Positions 16,969 to 25,731 of a stretch of 44,304 nt of DNA are shown here, one piece after another. Position numbers and translations under genes: made by a program. Numbering within the stretch: position 1 is the first letter of the stretch; the number at the start of each line of letters is the position of its first letter. This DNA comes from Succinatimonas hippei YIT 12066. GTDB taxonomy: Bacteria; Pseudomonadota; Gammaproteobacteria; Enterobacterales; Succinivibrionaceae. The stretch lies in NCBI RefSeq assembly GCF_000188195.1, contig NZ_GL831075.1, forward strand, positions 1 through 44,304, written 5' to 3'. Under the pieces are notes generated by a model. The model was not told where the DNA came from, made no database searches, and worked only from the letters and a program-made list of their open reading frames with translations.

Positions 16969-17100
16969 ATTTTTAACCCTGATATGAAAAAATTAAGCGT
17001 ATTGTACACAAAAGTCAGTCTTATTATTATATTAAATCATCATTATTTGTATAATAAGTAAATTGTCTTACGACTTTATATTTTTAGATTAAGGATTTTC

Positions 17101-17787
17101 ATGCCGGCACGTAAAAGAACCGCAAGTCAGACCAGATGGCTTAAGGAGCATTTTTCCGACCCTTATGTAAAAGAAGCGCATAAGCGCGGATTAAGGTCTC
17201 GTGCCAGTTTTAAGCTTGAAGAACTGCAGCAGCGAGATCGACTTATAAAAGCAGGAAATATAGTGGTTGATTTAGGAGCAGCCCCCGGCGGTTGGTCGGA
17301 GTTTGCAGTTAAATGCGTCGGAGAAAAAGGCAAAGTCATAGCCTGTGATATTTTGCCGATAAGACCGATCCGCAATGTAACCTTTTTACAAGGCGATTTT
17401 AGAGATGAAGCCGTGTTTTTAAAGCTTTATTCCATGATAGGTGTCGGTGCTGATGTCGTGTTGTCTGATATGGCTCCTAACATGTCGGGAACTACGGCAA
17501 TCGATCAGCCGCGCGCTATGCTTCTATCGGAGCTTGCTCTTGATATGGCTCGACGCGTGTTAAGAATCGGCGGCTCTTTTGTTGTAAAAGTTTTCACGGG
17601 AAGCGGCTCTCAGGAATATCTTGCCGAATTAAGAAAAGATTTTTCCACGGTTAAAGTAAGAAAACCTGATGCGTCACGTGATCGTTCGCGTGAGGTATAT
17701 ATGGTGGCGACCGGTTTTAAAGGTCATCCTTTAAACGGAGTGGCTCCTGACAAATTTGATGAAACCGATGCCAAAATCGGTAATTAA
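17101..17787 (+). CDS. rlmE: 23S rRNA 2'-O-ribose methyltransferase RlmE
   Basis: RlmE (FtsJ/RrmJ) methylates U2552 of 23S rRNA using S-adenosylmethionine. This protein has 228 residues with the SAM-binding motif [14 protein letters not shown] and the K-D-K-E catalytic tetrad at K38, D123, K163 and E198, one residue off E. coli numbering. It lies 12 bases before ftsH, as in E. coli. I looked for a sigma-32 promoter upstream, as known for E. coli rlmE-ftsH, and saw no convincing match. Confidence 0.97.
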   Translation: MPARKRTASQTRWLKEHFSDPYVKEAHKRGLRSRASFKLEELQQRDRLIKAGNIVVDLGAAPGGWSEFAVKCVGEKGKVIACDILPIRPIRNVTFLQGDFRDEAVFLKLYSMIGVGADVVLSDMAPNMSGTTAIDQPRAMLLSELALDMARRVLRIGGSFVVKVFTGSGSQEYLAELRKDFSTVKVRKPDASRDRSREVYMVATGFKGHPLNGVAPDKFDETDAKIGN

Positions 17788-17799
17788 TAAAGGGGAATT

Positions 17800-19797
17800 A
17801 TGGCCAAGAACCTTATATTGTGGCTTGTTATTGCCGTTATTTTGATGTCTCTCTTTGATTCTTTTACGACAAGAGAGTCGACCGGACGGACTATGGATTA
17901 CACGACTTTCGTACGTGAGGTCGAACAAGATCAAATTCAGGAAGCTGTTTTTGACGGTCAGGTTATTAACGGTATAAGGCGCAGCGGTGAAACTTTCGTT
18001 ACCGTTATGCCTATTCACGATAACGCTATTTTAAATACTTTGATTTCTCATAATGTGAGAACTTCAGGTACCAAGCCGGAGGAAACCAGTCTTCTTACTT
18101 CTATTTTGATTTCCTGGTTCCCGATGCTGCTGTTAATCGGCGTGTGGATTTATTTCTCGCGTCAAATGCAGGGCGGAGGAAAGGGCAATCCTTTGTCTTT
18201 CGGTAAGAGTAAGGCGAAGCTTTTAGGCGAAAATCAGATTAAAACCACGTTTGCCGATGTTGCAGGCTGCGATGAGGCTAAAGAAGATGTCGAGGAGTTG
18301 GTTGATTTCTTAAAAGATCCGTCAAAGTATCAAAAATTAGGCGGACGTATTCCTCGCGGTGTTTTGATGGTAGGGCCTCCCGGTACCGGTAAGACTTTGT
18401 TGGCAAGAGCAATTGCCGGTGAAGCCAAAGTACCGTTCTTCTCGATTTCCGGATCTGATTTCGTTGAAATGTTCGTTGGTGTCGGTGCTTCACGTGTTCG
18501 TGACATGTTCCAAACAGCCAAAAAGAATGCCCCTTGCATCATTTTTATCGATGAAATTGATGCCGTAGGTCGTAAGCGCGGCGTCGGTTTAGGCGGCGGA
18601 CATGATGAACGTGAACAGACCTTAAACCAGCTGCTTGTTGAAATGGACGGTTTTGAGGGATTTGAGGCGGTTATCGTTATTGCAGCAACAAACCGTCCTG
18701 ACGTTTTGGATCCTGCTTTGCTGCGTCCGGGACGTTTTGATCGCCAGGTCGTTGTAGGTTTGCCTGATGTCCGCGGTCGTGAACAGATTTTGAAAGTTCA
18801 TATGCGTAAAGTTCCTTTGGGATCTGACGTTGACGCCGCAGTTCTTGCTCGCGGAACTCCCGGCTTCTCCGGTGCGGATTTGGCTAACTTAGTAAACGAG
18901 GCAGCATTGGCTGCAGCTCGCGCTAATTTGCGCGTCGTTTCCATGCAGCAGTTTGAAGAGGCTAAAGATAAGCTCTTAATGGGTGCGGAGCGTCGCTCTC
19001 TTGTAATGAACGATCATGAAAAGGCCAATACTGCTTATCATGAAGCAGGGCATACGATTGTCGGACGCTTGGTTCCCGAACATGACCCGGTGTATAAAGT
19101 ATCGATTATTCCCAGAGGCAGAGCTTTAGGCGTGACAATGTACCTTCCGGAACAGGATCGCTACAGCCAGTCCAAGCAATACCTTTTATCAAATATTTCT
19201 ACTTTATTTGCAGGTCGTATTGCTGAAGAGATGATGTTCGGCGAAGCTGCGGTAACTACAGGGGCCTCAAATGATATTGAACGTGCAACGGACATTGCAC
19301 GTCGTATGGTTACACGCTGGGGCATGAGTAAGCGTTTGCCGCCGATGCAGTTTGATCAAGATAGTGAGCGCAGTATGTTCCTGGGCGGCGGTACTACTCA
19401 GACGATGCCGTTGTCGGATAAGACTACTTTGATAATTGATGAGGAAGTCAGCAAGATCATCAATTCCTGCTATGAAAAAGCGGAAAAACTGCTTCAGGAA
19501 AACAAAGACATTTTAGAGGCTATGAAAGAAGCCTTATTAAAATACGAAACTTTGGATGCCGAGCAGATTGATGATTTAATGGCGCGTCGTCCGTGCCGAG
19601 CACCGTCATCAAGTTCCAAGGATAATGTAGGCGGACAGACTCCGAATGCAGGTAATGCGTCGTCTTCCAATCAGGGGCAAACATCACAGCCTCCTAAAGA
19701 AGAAGGAACACAAAACGGCGATTCTTCAAATAACAGCGATGTTCCTAAAATCAATGAAGAAGGCGCTGGAGATAAGGAAAACCCTTCTCAGAATTAA
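17800..19797 (+). CDS. ftsH: ATP-dependent membrane protease FtsH
   Basis: This 665-residue inner-membrane AAA+ metalloprotease has an N-terminal membrane helix (about 5-20), a periplasmic domain, and a second membrane helix (about 105-122). The AAA module has Walker A GPPGTGKT at 192-199, Walker B (IIFIDEIDA) and the arginine-finger region RPGRFDRQV. The protease domain has the zinc motif HEAGH at 414-418. The last 60 residues are a Ser/Asn/Gly-rich disordered tail, longer than in E. coli. In enterobacteria FtsH degrades sigma-32 and LpxC. It is followed by a clear terminator. Confidence 0.98.
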   Translation: MAKNLILWLVIAVILMSLFDSFTTRESTGRTMDYTTFVREVEQDQIQEAVFDGQVINGIRRSGETFVTVMPIHDNAILNTLISHNVRTSGTKPEETSLLTSILISWFPMLLLIGVWIYFSRQMQGGGKGNPLSFGKSKAKLLGENQIKTTFADVAGCDEAKEDVEELVDFLKDPSKYQKLGGRIPRGVLMVGPPGTGKTLLARAIAGEAKVPFFSISGSDFVEMFVGVGASRVRDMFQTAKKNAPCIIFIDEIDAVGRKRGVGLGGGHDEREQTLNQLLVEMDGFEGFEAVIVIAATNRPDVLDPALLRPGRFDRQVVVGLPDVRGREQILKVHMRKVPLGSDVDAAVLARGTPGFSGADLANLVNEAALAAARANLRVVSMQQFEEAKDKLLMGAERRSLVMNDHEKANTAYHEAGHTIVGRLVPEHDPVYKVSIIPRGRALGVTMYLPEQDRYSQSKQYLLSNISTLFAGRIAEEMMFGEAAVTTGASNDIERATDIARRMVTRWGMSKRLPPMQFDQDSERSMFLGGGTTQTMPLSDKTTLIIDEEVSKIINSCYEKAEKLLQENKDILEAMKEALLKYETLDAEQIDDLMARRPCRAPSSSSKDNVGGQTPNAGNASSSNQGQTSQPPKEEGTQNGDSSNNSDVPKINEEGAGDKENPSQN

Positions 19798-19806
19798 AAA
19801 TGAACT

Positions 19807-19830
19807 AAAGCCGTTTTTTAGACGGCTTTT
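19807..19830 (+). terminator. Terminator hairpin between ftsH and the folP-like gene
   Basis: AAAGCCGT (19807-19814) pairs with ACGGCTTT (19822-19829), followed by a T. It lies just before the folP-like start, so it may only partly stop read-through. Confidence 0.75.
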
Positions 19831-19859
19831 GCACATTCGGCATAGGCGAGGACTTTTCT

Positions 19860-20702
19860 ATGAAGCTTCATCTTAAAGGCGAGGATCTTGAACTTTATTC
19901 TCCCCGTATTATGGGGGCCCTTGTAGTTCATCCCGGAGAGATAGGATCCGTAGAGGATTTTGTTAGAAAAGCTAAGGAAATGCAGGAGGATGGTGCTGAT
20001 TTTATCGAAATCGGTCTGCAGGTAGAGGAAGGTATTCCTGAAGAAGCTGATGAACTTACAAAACTCGTTCCAATTGTTAAAGCCGTAGCGCAAAATACGT
20101 CTTTATATGTGGCAATTACAACAAAGTATCCGTCAGTGATGAAGTCGGCTGTAGGTGCGGGAGCATGTCTTATCATCGATCCTGATGCATTAAAAGCTAA
20201 AGGAGCTCTTGAGACTGTTGCAATGCTTAAAGTTCCGGTATGTCTGGTTTTTGATCACAATATAGATTTTGACACAGAAGGATCTCTTGATCCTATGGGT
20301 GACATCTCTGCGTATTTATACGAAAGAATTGATGCCTGCCTTAATGCCGGAATCGATAGACGTAATTTGTTAATAGATCCTTCTTTAAGTCAGTCAGCTC
20401 CGATTGAATCTAAATTAAAACTTATAGGACGTCTTGAGACGCTTAAAAGCTTTGCTCTTCCGATGACAATGGCAATGCCTCGCTCCATTCCGCATGCGGA
20501 TAATTATTTAAATGAGCATTTTTCTGCTGCAGTGGCAGCTTGTCTTTTTTGCGTTAACTCCGGAGTTAATATTATAAGAACTGAGAGAGTTGCGGAGATG
20601 GCTTTGGCACTTGACACTTGGCAGGCAGTTAATAAAAGTGCTCGTCCGTTTAAGCTTACTAAGGCTATTGCTTCAAGATTCAAGCGTAAGCATGCAAATT
20701 AA
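19860..20702 (+). CDS. folP: Dihydropteroate synthase homologue with degenerate active site
   Basis: This 280-residue intact frame lies between ftsH and glmM, exactly where E. coli has folP. It aligns along its length with dihydropteroate synthase (MKLHLKGEDLEL at the start, PVCLVFDH, AGIDRRNLLIDP, GVNIIR). The functional motifs are changed. The pterin loop NVTPDSFSDGG is VVHPGEIGS (22-30) and shortened. DxGGESTRPG becomes EIGLQVEEG (50-58). SVDT becomes AITT (85-88). DPGFGFGK becomes DPSLSQSAP (173-181). The catalytic SRK lysine is gone (MPRSIP, 206-211), and RxHD is RTERV (240-244). Only D173 and R240 remain. It reads as a pseudoenzyme or repurposed TIM-barrel. Residual synthase activity is unlikely. 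Confidence 0.85.
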   Translation: MKLHLKGEDLELYSPRIMGALVVHPGEIGSVEDFVRKAKEMQEDGADFIEIGLQVEEGIPEEADELTKLVPIVKAVAQNTSLYVAITTKYPSVMKSAVGAGACLIIDPDALKAKGALETVAMLKVPVCLVFDHNIDFDTEGSLDPMGDISAYLYERIDACLNAGIDRRNLLIDPSLSQSAPIESKLKLIGRLETLKSFALPMTMAMPRSIPHADNYLNEHFSAAVAACLFCVNSGVNIIRTERVAEMALALDTWQAVNKSARPFKLTKAIASRFKRKHAN

Positions 20703-20731
20703 CGGTTTTAAAATCAAAAAGGAAAAAATAA

Positions 20732-22075
20732 GTGAAGCGTAAGTATTTCGGTACCGACGGTGTACGCGGGCGTGTCGGACAATATCCTATAACCCCTGAT
20801 TTTGTCTTAAAACTGGGTATGGCTGCAGGAAAAGTCCTTTCAAGGAAAAAAGGCGGCAAGGTTATTATCGGCAAGGATACCCGTCTTTCAGGCTATATGC
20901 TTGAAGCAGCTTTAGAGTCGGGATTTAGTGCAGCAGGTGTTTCTACCGTTCTGTTAGGACCGATGCCCACCCCTGCTATTTCTTATCTTACTAAAGCTTT
21001 CAGAGCTGATTTAGGTGTTGTGATAAGCGCTTCGCATAATCCCTATTATGATAATGGAATAAAGTTCTTTTCCCGAGAGGGAACTAAGCTTCCTGATGAG
21101 GTGGAGCTTGAGATTGAGAAAATACTGGAAAGCGATATTGTGCTGGCCGATTCTGCTGAATTCGGCCGCGCTTATCGTCAGGAAGATGCTCCGGGACGTT
21201 ATATAGAGTTTTGCAAGAGTTCATTTGCTAATCATATGAGCTTAAGCGGATTAAAGATTGTTATCGATTGTGCCAACGGAGCTACCTATCATGTAGCTCC
21301 GATGGTATTTAGAGAGTTAGGCGCTAAAGTTATTACCATTGGAGATCGTCCTGATGGCATCAATATTAACGACGGTGTCGGATCCACTCATCCTGAGGCT
21401 TTAATAGAGAAAGTTTTAGCGACGAAGGCCGATTTGGGTATTGCTTTTGACGGTGACGGTGATCGAGTGATGATGGTCGATTCTCACGGTCATCTTTTAG
21501 ATGGTGATGCACTTTTATATATCATCGCAAAAGATCGTTTTGTTCAAAATAAATTACACGGCGGAGTCGTCGGTACCTTAATGTCAAATTTAGGTCTTGA
21601 ATTGGCATTAAAACGTGAAGGCATCGAATTTACCAGATCTGCAGTGGGTGATCGTTACGTAATGGAAACTCTGCTTGACAAAAAATGGAATTTAGGCGGA
21701 GAAAACAGCGGTCACATCATCTGTCTTAATTATGTTTCTACCGGCGATGGCATTGTGTCGGCTTTGCAGGTATTAAAGGCAGCAATTCGTCAGGGCAAGT
21801 CTCTTGAGGATCTGGTAAGATCTCTTGATATGTTCCCGCAGGAGCTTGTTAATCTGCGTTTGTCGGCAGGTTTTGATGCTTTGTCGGATGAAAAAGTTTT
21901 ATCTGAAGTTAAAGCTGTGGAAAATGAACTTGGTTCTCGCGGACGCGTGTTGTTGCGTAAGTCCGGGACAGAGCCGGTGGTCCGTGTCATGGTTGAAGGC
22001 GAAGATCGTGAATATGTGCATCGCTTGGCTCAAAGAATTTCCAATGTGATTCGCCATCAGGCGGAAGAAGCATAG
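20732..22075 (+). CDS. glmM: Phosphoglucosamine mutase
   Basis: GlmM converts glucosamine-6-phosphate to glucosamine-1-phosphate for peptidoglycan and LPS precursors. The protein has 447 residues with [13 protein letters not shown] at the start, the phosphoserine loop [14 protein letters not shown] with S101 (E. coli S102), the metal-binding DGDGDR, and the sugar-binding GGENSGHI. The C-terminal [15 protein letters not shown] binds phosphate. It starts with GTG, preceded by AAGGA, 29 bases after the folP-like gene. Confidence 0.98.
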   Translation: MKRKYFGTDGVRGRVGQYPITPDFVLKLGMAAGKVLSRKKGGKVIIGKDTRLSGYMLEAALESGFSAAGVSTVLLGPMPTPAISYLTKAFRADLGVVISASHNPYYDNGIKFFSREGTKLPDEVELEIEKILESDIVLADSAEFGRAYRQEDAPGRYIEFCKSSFANHMSLSGLKIVIDCANGATYHVAPMVFRELGAKVITIGDRPDGININDGVGSTHPEALIEKVLATKADLGIAFDGDGDRVMMVDSHGHLLDGDALLYIIAKDRFVQNKLHGGVVGTLMSNLGLELALKREGIEFTRSAVGDRYVMETLLDKKWNLGGENSGHIICLNYVSTGDGIVSALQVLKAAIRQGKSLEDLVRSLDMFPQELVNLRLSAGFDALSDEKVLSEVKAVENELGSRGRVLLRKSGTEPVVRVMVEGEDREYVHRLAQRISNVIRHQAEEA

Positions 22076-22145
22076 ATCTTTACAAATAGGCGCAGAACTA
22101 GTATCATGCATGCCCACAAGTAAGATCTTTTAACAGGTCATTAAA

Positions 22146-22499
22146 ATGTACGAGATTGTTATTGTTGTTTTTCTTTTAGTCGCCGTTGCCATGGTTGCTT
22201 TAATTTTGGTTCAGCAAGGTAAAGGCGCAGGCATGGGGGCATCTTTCGGTGCCGGTGCTTCTAATACTGTATTCGGTGCAGTCGGTTCTGGTAATTTTTT
22301 AACCCGCAGCACATGGCTTTTGGCAATCGTGTTTTTTGCCATCTGCTTATTTATCGGTTGGTTGCAGAAAGATCATTCCGTGCAGAATGATTCTTTTACC
22401 AATATTTCAAGTGAGAGTGAAATTTCAACTCCGGTTGAGAATAAGACTCCCGCTGATGTTCCGACTGTTGATGGTGACGTTCCGTCTGTCGGCGAATAA
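22146..22499 (+). CDS. secG: Preprotein translocase subunit SecG
   Basis: This 117-residue inner-membrane protein has two membrane helices (about 3-20 and 55-75). Between them lies the conserved cytoplasmic loop VQQGKGAGMGASFGAGAS with FGAVGSGNFLTR. A polar Ser/Pro/Asp tail follows. It is the last gene of the conserved rlmE-ftsH-folP-glmM-secG series. The tRNA-Leu gene that follows secG in E. coli is absent here. Confidence 0.95.
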   Translation: MYEIVIVVFLLVAVAMVALILVQQGKGAGMGASFGAGASNTVFGAVGSGNFLTRSTWLLAIVFFAICLFIGWLQKDHSVQNDSFTNISSESEISTPVENKTPADVPTVDGDVPSVGE

Positions 22500-22521
22500 T
22501 TTTTAAGTTAAAGATACTATT

Positions 22522-22550
22522 AACCCTGTACTTTAAGTACGGGGTTTTTT
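22522..22550 (+). terminator. Intrinsic terminator of secG
   Basis: AACCCTGTAC pairs with GTACGGGGTT (one wobble) and runs into six T (22545-22550). The convergent ygfA gene ends immediately beyond. Confidence 0.85.
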
Positions 22551-22554
22551 ATAT

Positions 22555-23154
22555 CTAGTACTTTTTGATAAACACTAGGTGCCGGGTTGGGGTTATGATT
22601 TCATCAAGCGGCATATCCCAATCTTCTGAGGGGACTTCATCTACATATTGAAAGTCATGTGCAAGTCCGATAAGAACGCAGTTGGCACTGACCTTTTTTA
22701 ATAATCGATCATAATAACCGCCGCCCATTCCCAAGCGATTACCTTTAACATCAAAAGCCAGTAACGGAATTAGCAGCACTTCAAAAAGATCCGGGGTGAT
22801 TAATTTGTCGCGGTAGGTTAAAGGTTCAAGGATCCCAAAGCGGTTTTTAACTAAACAACTTTCGTCATCATAAGTATAAAATTGCATTTGGCCTTTTTCT
22901 GTCGGGTGAATGACAGGCAGAGCTACGGTGTGCTTTTTAGCTTTTAGATAATTATTTAAAAGCATAGTGTTTATTTCGCCGTTAAGCCCGACATAAGAGC
23001 CGATTGTTCTTCTTTCTTTAAGTAAAGAAAGAGTAATAACTTTCTCAAAAATATGGGATTCGGCATCACGTAATGCTTTTTCCGACAGCATAAGCCGTGA
23101 TGTACGCATGCGTTTTCTTAAAGCGTCACGCTTTAACTTAGTCTCGAGAGTCAT
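22555..23154 (-). CDS. ygfA: 5-formyltetrahydrofolate cyclo-ligase
   Basis: This 199-residue enzyme uses ATP to convert 5-formyl-THF (folinic acid) to 5,10-methenyl-THF. The ATP/substrate motif RLGMGGGYYDRLL, the earlier SYVGLNGEI and the YxK-type region are present. The start at 23154 overlaps the end of zapA by 17 bases, so the two are translationally coupled. In E. coli the 6S RNA gene lies between zapA and ygfA; that space does not exist here. It shows that folate cofactors are handled in this cell, which bears on the degenerate folP upstream. Confidence 0.94.
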   Translation of the reverse strand: MTLETKLKRDALRKRMRTSRLMLSEKALRDAESHIFEKVITLSLLKERRTIGSYVGLNGEINTMLLNNYLKAKKHTVALPVIHPTEKGQMQFYTYDDESCLVKNRFGILEPLTYRDKLITPDLFEVLLIPLLAFDVKGNRLGMGGGYYDRLLKKVSANCVLIGLAHDFQYVDEVPSEDWDMPLDEIITPTRHLVFIKKY

Positions 23155-23446
23155 TTAAATTTTTCTTTATGATGCGGATAAGACTTTTGGCTTCTCTTTG
23201 AAAAGGAGTAGAGGCCCCAAGATAACTTTGTAGGCGGTTTTGACTTTCAATGGCAGTTAAGATTGCCGCTTGGGTTATAGATAAATTAGGGGTTTTTCTT
23301 AAGATATCGGCGCTGATATTTTGTACTTGTTCGATGGATTTTTTTAGATCGTTTTCCTGCTTTTTGGCGCAGCGCAAAGTAAATTTATTCCCCATAATCG
23401 TGAAGGTTATGGAGGTTAATTCATTACCGCTTACCTGATCTTCCAT
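23138..23446 (-). CDS. zapA: Cell division protein ZapA
   Basis: This 102-residue protein promotes FtsZ bundling at the division site. It has the ZapA N-terminal beta domain (ITFTIMGNKFTLRCAKKQEN), then a long coiled-coil helix (LKKSIEQVQNISADI and AAILTAIESQNRLQ). It overlaps ygfA by 17 bases, forming a two-gene operon. The length is typical. Confidence 0.92.
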   Translation of the reverse strand: MEDQVSGNELTSITFTIMGNKFTLRCAKKQENDLKKSIEQVQNISADILRKTPNLSITQAAILTAIESQNRLQSYLGASTPFQREAKSLIRIIKKNLNDSRD

Positions 23447-23523
23447 CGTGTTACTCCTTAAAGATTTAAGAACATTTTAGCATCTGCTATTGAAGACAGG
23501 AATTTAGCAAAAAATCTTTTTAC

Positions 23524-23554
23524 AAAAAAAAGAAAGAGCTGTGCGCTCTTTCTT
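23524..23554 (-). terminator. Intrinsic terminator of the QueD-like gene
   Basis: On the minus strand AAGAAAGAGC (23545-23554 complement) pairs with GCTCTTTCTT and is followed by seven T. It separates this operon from zapA. Confidence 0.85.
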
Positions 23555-23585
23555 ATGGTAATTACAAGATTACTGGTTTAAAACC

Positions 23586-24152
23586 TTAGGCTTTACGCCA
23601 TCCGCATTTAGGACAAACGCCGTTTTCATTAAGAGCGACCCCGCAAAGAGGGCAACGTGCTCTGCTTTCTTGAGCAGGAAATTCTGCACAGGCGGCATTT
23701 ACCCCGCTAGTGAAGGTGAGTTTGACGATGTTAAGTTTGTCTTTAAGCAGATCATAGACAATTTTAATCATGCCTTCGACCGTCATAGTTTCTTTAGTTA
23801 CAACCAAGCGGCAATCAGGATAGGCAGTTGCAAGTTCGGTTTTAAAAGCATCACCTTTCATTTTATTAGAAGGAGCGCCGTTTTTAATGCCTTGTTTTTC
23901 GTAAACGTCAAGAATGGCCGGTAAAAGCGGGTCGTCTTCACGCAAAATTAATGCATGATCGAAGTTTTTAAGGACAGCCCAAGCGGTTTTTTGAATTTCG
24001 TTGCAAGGAAATACCATGTTAACTCCGGGTTCAATAGTGTCTTCAACTTCAATAGTTAAAACACCGGTATGTCCGTGCAGATATTGAGCTTCACCTTGGA
24101 ATCCGTAGAAACGGTGAGCGTACTGAAGATCGATTTTGGTAATACTGCGCAT
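23586..24152 (-). CDS. PTPS/QueD-family protein lacking the catalytic Cys, fused to a zinc ribbon
   Basis: This 188-residue protein has the 6-pyruvoyl-tetrahydropterin/6-carboxytetrahydropterin synthase fold signature. The zinc histidines H13 (YAHRF), H26 and H28 (LHGHTG), the DH pair in NFDHALIL, and the pterin-binding glutamate in TMTVEGM are present. The catalytic cysteine, normally CxxxHGH, is alanine (A22 in EAQYLHGH), and the ExxHGH glutamate of PTPS-III is glutamine. The C-terminus carries a CPLC...CPKC zinc ribbon (C167, C170, C180, C183) absent from standard QueD. An SD (AAGGAGA) precedes the start. It follows a Fur-family gene by 27 bases. It may act on a pterin by another mechanism or no longer be a synthase. 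Confidence 0.82.
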   Translation of the reverse strand: MRSITKIDLQYAHRFYGFQGEAQYLHGHTGVLTIEVEDTIEPGVNMVFPCNEIQKTAWAVLKNFDHALILREDDPLLPAILDVYEKQGIKNGAPSNKMKGDAFKTELATAYPDCRLVVTKETMTVEGMIKIVYDLLKDKLNIVKLTFTSGVNAACAEFPAQESRARCPLCGVALNENGVCPKCGWRKA

Positions 24153-24179
24153 GATATATCTCCTTTTGCCGTATCGGCA

Positions 24180-24584
24180 TTAATAATTATGTTTTTTATG
24201 TAAATCTTTTTGACAATCAGGACAAAAACCTTTGAATATAATGTCGTGCCCCGTGAAGATGAATCCGTGTTTATTAGCGATATGATCTTCAAGGTGGTGG
24301 TTATAGGGCATGTCCACATCAAAAATTCGACCGCAGCGTTCGCATTTTACGTGGTAATGCAGGACGGTACGGAATTCAAAATTATCTGGGCTTCCGGGAA
24401 CCTCAATCTTATGGATTTGACCTTGTTCAGAAAGTCTGTTCAGATTCCGGTATACGGTAGCCTTGCTTATATTAGGATGCTCATGGGTCACCGCTTCGTA
24501 AATTTCCTCGGCGCAGGCATGACCTTTAAGGTTTTTTACCTTTTCTAAAATTAGGGCGCCTTGAATGGTGTTGCGGTTTTTCAT
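24180..24584 (-). CDS. Fur-family metal-responsive regulator (Fur/PerR/Zur type)
   Basis: This 134-residue regulator has the winged helix with ISKATVYRNLNRLSEQGQI and the PerR/Fur-type metal region LHYHVKCERCGRIFDVDMP. Four structural zinc cysteines are present (C81, C84, C121, C124), and the C-terminus is His-rich. Which metal or signal it senses cannot be decided from sequence; the short N-terminus resembles PerR. It is co-directional with the QueD-like gene 27 bases downstream, and the upstream region contains repeated AATAATTATT motifs that could be its own operator. Confidence 0.9.
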   Translation of the reverse strand: MKNRNTIQGALILEKVKNLKGHACAEEIYEAVTHEHPNISKATVYRNLNRLSEQGQIHKIEVPGSPDNFEFRTVLHYHVKCERCGRIFDVDMPYNHHLEDHIANKHGFIFTGHDIIFKGFCPDCQKDLHKKHNY

Positions 24585-24605
24585 AATTATTCCTAATAAT
24601 TATTC
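24583..24605. promoter_or_regulatory. Candidate Fur/PerR-type operator overlapping the regulator start
   Basis: ATAATTATTC and AATAATTATTC stand in tandem (24583-24605). The second contains the 10-bp palindrome AATAATTATT and resembles the AT-rich half-sites of Fur and PerR boxes. The location fits autoregulation. Confidence 0.4.
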
Positions 24606-25071
24606 TTTATTGATATTAAATATTATTAAGTAATAGTTTGCAACTTAGTTGATAAATGATCTCAAAGAAAAATCCTATTTCCTGTGTTTTTGTGTATTGG
24701 GTATTTAAAAAAAGAAACGTTAAATATACTCATAGAGCAGCTTTTTGGCTCTCTTAAAAAGAGAAACTGATTGGTAGATTAAGTTTTAAACCTAGTGAAT
24801 ATTTAAATGTAAATTTTATGTAAAATTTTTTTGAAAAGCCTCATATATACGGACATTTGGTCAAGAAATGTTTTTATAACGAAAAAAATAACGTATAAAA
24901 TTTGTTCCCTTAAATATATGGAGTACGGCTACAAGCCCATGTTGCATGAAATTTTTAAAGCTGAAATTATCAAGCTTTAATTCGTGATATCAGGATGCAA
25001 CAAAACTCAAAACTCCTAATTTTGAGTAAAGTTTTCACGGATAAAGAAGAAAATTAATAGCGGAAAAAGTC
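24606..25071. other. 466-base non-coding region with nested inverted repeats
   Basis: No gene is credible here. From 24941 to 25001 GTTGCAT and ATGCAAC enclose a second perfect pair, TTAAAGCT (24955-24962) and AGCTTTAA (24973-24980). Directly after it ACTCAAAA (25005-25012) pairs with TTTTGAGT (25020-25027). The stacked hairpins could be a leader structure of the following membrane-protein gene, a small RNA, or a mobile-element remnant. The rest of the stretch is AT-rich without recognised motifs. Confidence 0.45.
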
Positions 25072-25683
25072 ATGAGTAAAGACAGTCTTGTTATTTTAAA
25101 AGCTTTTGGATGTTTTATCGGAGCATCTTTAACTTGTTTTATTACTTTTGGAGTGGCTTTTGCAGATACTATTTTGTTTCCTGAAGACAAGTTTTCAGAG
25201 CAAGGTCTTGTGGAAAACACGCAAACTTTTCTTCTTTTGGCCTCTGCTGCAATTTATTGTTTTATAGGAAGACAGGCTCCCAATAAATTTTATATATTGA
25301 TAAGCGGTTTTCTTGTCTGTCTTATGATTAGAGAGCTTGATGCCTTTTTTGACACTTATTTATTTCATGGCAGCTGGGTTTATTTTGCTTTAGCTGCTAC
25401 GGCTTTGTTCGTTTACTCAAGTCTGCGTTCAGGATATAAAAAGGTTATTGATGATATTAGCTCCAGCTTGGAAAAGTATTCATTTTACTGGCTGTTTGCC
25501 GGCGTTACGGTAGTTTTGATTTTTTCGCGTATGTTCGGAATGAAAGTATTCTGGGAGAATGCTTTAGGTCCTAATTTTCATGTGGATATGAAGAGACTTG
25601 TTGAAGAAACCGCTGAATTATGGGGTTATTTCATAATTATGGCTTCAGCTTTGGTTTGTCTTATTGAGTACAAGAGAAAATAA
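25072..25683 (+). CDS. Integral membrane protein of unknown function
   Basis: This 203-residue protein has about six membrane segments (roughly 9-29, 52-67, 73-88, 103-118, 138-156, 183-199). Charged residues cluster at the membrane edges and look conserved: EQGLVENTQ (43-51), RELDAFFD (87-94) with H99, and RLVEETAELWGY (175-186). The spread of Glu, Asp and His near membrane borders recalls membrane hydrolases, but I do not recognise the family. It stands alone, with a terminator behind it and structured non-coding DNA before it. Confidence 0.75.
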   Translation: MSKDSLVILKAFGCFIGASLTCFITFGVAFADTILFPEDKFSEQGLVENTQTFLLLASAAIYCFIGRQAPNKFYILISGFLVCLMIRELDAFFDTYLFHGSWVYFALAATALFVYSSLRSGYKKVIDDISSSLEKYSFYWLFAGVTVVLIFSRMFGMKVFWENALGPNFHVDMKRLVEETAELWGYFIIMASALVCLIEYKRK

Positions 25684-25731
25684 GGCAAAAATTTTCTCTA
25701 TCTTTTTTTAAATCGTAGGTTCCTCATTGGT

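Noticed and set aside
16969-17100. Sigma-32 promoter before rlmE-ftsH
   Set aside because: Expected from E. coli, but I found no CTTGAAA / CCCCAT pair at proper spacing.
22500-22554. tRNA-Leu gene after secG as in E. coli
   Set aside because: Only the secG terminator fits in the gap; no cloverleaf or T-loop sequence is present.
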